In this document: positions 61,927 to 64,000 of the stretch, piece after piece | Position numbering within the stretch: position 1 is the first letter of the stretch | Layout of the letters: the number at the start of each line of letters is the position of its first letter | Origin: Mesorhizobium shangrilense | GTDB taxonomy: Bacteria > Pseudomonadota > Alphaproteobacteria > Rhizobiales > Rhizobiaceae | Assembly: GCF_040537815.1 (NCBI RefSeq) | Contig: NZ_JBEWSZ010000001.1 | Span: forward strand, 124,001 to 188,000 | DNA: 64,000 nucleotides | Direction: 5' to 3' | Translations under genes and position numbers: made by a program | The notes under the pieces: generated by a model | The model's database searches: none | What the model was told of the DNA's origin: nothing | Seen by the model: only the letters and a program-made list of their open reading frames with translations

Positions 61927-63063
61927 TCAGCCGGCCGTGATCGCCGCCGCGATGGCACGGGCCTGCAGCCGCGCATTGGCGAAGCAGCCGCGGATGCTCG
62001 GCCGCATGCCGATGAACCACAGGCCGGGCAGGCGCTGATCGTTGCCGGCGCCGTTGAAAAGCGGATAGCCCTTGGCGTCGAGCACGCCGAGCTTGCCAAC
62101 CATCTGTTCGAGCCCCGTGCGATAGCCGGTGGCGGCGATGACGATGTCGGGGCGTACCCGCTGGCCATTGGCGAGGATCACGCCATCGCGGTCGAACTGG
62201 CCGACCTCCGCCACCACTTCGATCTTGCCGGCCTTGATGGCGTCGACCGCGCCGTCATCGGACGCGATCGCCACATAGTCGCCGGCCAGGCGGCTGGCGC
62301 CGCCGACGTAGGCGGCCGGCAGGTTGAACCGCGTCAGGTCGCCGAAGGCCATGCGCTGGGTCGCCCGCAGCAGCGCGTCCGCGAGCCGGACCGGCAGGCG
62401 CGCTATATAGGGCGACATCAGATGAACCGGGATGTTGAAGATGCGCTTGGGCAGCAGCGTTGGCCCGTGCCGCGCCGACAGCCAGATGGCTGAGGTCTCG
62501 ATGCCGCCCAGATGGTTGAGCACGTCGAAGCCCGAATTGCCGGCGCCAACAACCAGAACCTTCTTGTTGGCGTAGTCGCCGGCATTGCCGAAATCGGCCG
62601 AATGGATGATGCGGCCGGGAAACTCCGCCATGCCTTTCCACTTTGGAATGTAAGGGGTGCGGTCGCGCCCGGTGGCGATGACGACATGGGCGGCGGTCCG
62701 CGTCCCCATGTTGGTGGCGATCGTCCAGTGGCTGCCGGTGAAGGCGATCTCGTCGATGCAGACGCCAAATTCGATCGGCAGCCGGTGATGGCTGCGGAAC
62801 TGGTCGAGGTGATCGATAACCACGGATTTGTCCGGGAAGGCCGGCGTGCCCGCCGGGTAGTCGACGCCGGGCAGGCGCGAAAGCGAGCGATGCGTGTTCA
62901 GATGCAGGTCATGGTGCCGACGCCGCCACGGCTCGCCGATGCGGTCTTCCTTCTCCAGAAGCCGGACCGAGACGCCGGCCATGATCAGGGCGTGTGTGGC
63001 GGCGAGACCAGCCGCGCCCGCGCCGATCACAATGACTCCGTCGAAAGTCCTGGTTCCATGCAT
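61927..63063 (-). CDS. FAD/NAD(P)-dependent oxidoreductase (flavin monooxygenase-like)
   Basis: The 378-residue product from ATG 63063 has the FAD motif VIVIGAGAAGLAATHALIMA, the NADPH motif KVLVVGAGNSGFDVLNHLGG and the FMO-like DFGNAGDYANKK before it. It fits the YhiN/CzcO-like family of flavin monooxygenases or dehydrogenases. Substrate unknown. No operon partner is seen. Confidence 0.9.
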   Translation of the reverse strand: MHGTRTFDGVIVIGAGAAGLAATHALIMAGVSVRLLEKEDRIGEPWRRRHHDLHLNTHRSLSRLPGVDYPAGTPAFPDKSVVIDHLDQFRSHHRLPIEFGVCIDEIAFTGSHWTIATNMGTRTAAHVVIATGRDRTPYIPKWKGMAEFPGRIIHSADFGNAGDYANKKVLVVGAGNSGFDVLNHLGGIETSAIWLSARHGPTLLPKRIFNIPVHLMSPYIARLPVRLADALLRATQRMAFGDLTRFNLPAAYVGGASRLAGDYVAIASDDGAVDAIKAGKIEVVAEVGQFDRDGVILANGQRVRPDIVIAATGYRTGLEQMVGKLGVLDAKGYPLFNGAGNDQRLPGLWFIGMRPSIRGCFANARLQARAIAAAITAG

Positions 63064-63264
63064 GGGTGGCCTCGGCAACAACAAAAAAAGCCGCGCTCGA
63101 CCACCCAACCTCATCAAGCACAACCGCCCGGTAGTACCGGTCAAGTTGCTGATATGCCTAGTTTGTGGCGACAGCCAGCGTGGCGGCAGGCAGTCCTGTA
63201 CAATTTGCCGTTACCTGACACCGAAGCCGTGCTCCCTGGGCGCAGGCATCCGGGCCGCCTTGCA

Positions 63265-64000
63265 TCAATCGCCATTGTGGGTGCCGCTGATGCCGGCGTC
63301 GCCGAGTTTGGTCAGCGGTACGAAGGACAAGGTCCCGCCCTGATAGATGTCCGAACGCGCGACGGAGATGCTGCCATCCGCGGACTGCTTCTTGGTGACC
63401 TTCAGCACATGCTGGGCGCCCGGCGGTCCGACAGGGATGACCATGATGCCGTTGGGCCGCAGTTGCTGCAGCAGGGGTGGCGGGATGTGGTCGATGCCGC
63501 AGGTGACGATGATCCTGTCGAACGGCGCCTCTTCCTTCAGGCCGTAATAGCCGTCGCCCGTATGGGTCGAGATGTGCTTGTATTCGGTGTAGCCTTCGGC
63601 GATGAGCCCGTCATAGATGCCGCGCGTGCGGGCGGCCAGCGGCTTGATGATCTCGATCGAATAGACCTTGTCGGTGAGATAGGAAAGATAGGCGGACTGG
63701 TATCCCGAGCCGGTGCCGATCTCCAGCACCTTGTCGCCATGGCGCACGTCGATGGAATTGGTCATGCGGGCAACGGTGTGCGGGCCGGTGATGGTCACGC
63801 CATAGCCGATGTCGAGATAATGCCATTCATAGGCGCGCGCGACGTTCGCCTTGGTGACGAAGCGTTCGCGTGGGGTCAGCAGGTAGGCGCGCTTGTTGCT
63901 GGTATCCCACACGTCCTTGTGAGCGATCAGCTGTTCGAAGCGGTCCCAGCGCTGGCCCAGGAAATCAGCAGCTTCGCCGCGATTCTTCTGCATCCACTGG
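63265..64000 (-). CDS. protein-L-isoaspartate O-methyltransferase family, 5' end beyond window
   Basis: The frame runs off the window edge. The visible part has the SAM motif VLEIGTGSGYQSAYLSYLTD and the family's 'GP.T(V).RM' (GPHTVARMTNSIDV) and DRIIVTCGIDHIPPPLLQQL. This repairs damaged aspartyl residues in proteins. The N-terminus is missing, so the start codon cannot be given. Confidence 0.9.
   Translation of the reverse strand, partial: QWMQKNRGEAADFLGQRWDRFEQLIAHKDVWDTSNKRAYLLTPRERFVTKANVARAYEWHYLDIGYGVTITGPHTVARMTNSIDVRHGDKVLEIGTGSGYQSAYLSYLTDKVYSIEIIKPLAARTRGIYDGLIAEGYTEYKHISTHTGDGYYGLKEEAPFDRIIVTCGIDHIPPPLLQQLRPNGIMVIPVGPPGAQHVLKVTKKQSADGSISVARSDIYQGGTLSFVPLTKLGDAGISGTHNGD

Overview
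The window looks like chromosomal DNA of an alphaproteobacterium of the Rhizobiales, most likely Mesorhizobium or a close relative. The base composition is GC-rich. Seven copies of palindromic intergenic elements of the rhizobial RIME kind are scattered through it, and gene content such as ligD-ku non-homologous end joining, an Omp25/31-type porin, CbtAB with a cobalamin riboswitch, and many Rieske, LysR and TetR genes fits that group. This assignment is inference from gene families and repeats. I saw no tRNA, rRNA, CRISPR array, integrase or complete insertion sequence.

Layout. 0-6 kb: the end of an EthD-like gene, then an NHEJ block: ligD, a small unknown gene, ku, and a BRCT/HTH/TPR protein whose start overlaps the ku stop. 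6-12 kb: alpha/beta hydrolase, exonuclease III, a membrane-anchored WD40 protein, a GNAT enzyme and an outer-membrane beta-barrel. 12.6-16.3 kb: a three-gene operon of unknown function ending in a large protein with Asp boxes, ASH-like modules and a Cys/His/Asp-rich tail. 16-25 kb: an amidase, an SLT-like lipoprotein, a broken immunity-like gene, an isochorismatase, a cytosine-deaminase-like hydrolase followed by an orphan Phd antitoxin lying before a duplicated piece of that hydrolase gene, small secreted proteins and a VirK/YbjX (DUF535) protein. 26 kb: two tandem short peptide genes with almost identical N-termini, which look like RiPP precursors. 26.7-38 kb: sulfotransferase, lipase, aminotransferase, GST, an HtrA-like protein lacking its catalytic triad, LysR, SDR, a GluR-like channel and small His-rich secreted proteins.

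38-54 kb has a clear cobalamin and methionine theme. A compact cobalamin riboswitch precedes cbtB-cbtA and probably a third membrane protein. Divergently there is a histidine-phosphatase-like protein with RSG in place of RHG, then metH (B12-dependent methionine synthase) behind a palindromic operator. A second, full-length cobalamin riboswitch controls a homocysteine S-methyltransferase (BHMT-like) operon, which offers a B12-independent route to methionine. A truncated direct copy of this second riboswitch lies about 1.3 kb upstream, and the two copies bracket a VOC/TetR gene pair. A type I methionine aminopeptidase translationally coupled to a ParD-like protein sits next to it.

54-64 kb: a TetR regulator, a class B penicillin-binding protein, a Rieske oxygenase, a YdeI-family protein, an HTH regulator, small unknown genes, a Crp/Fnr regulator, a flavin monooxygenase and the 3' part of a protein-isoaspartate methyltransferase gene that runs off the window.
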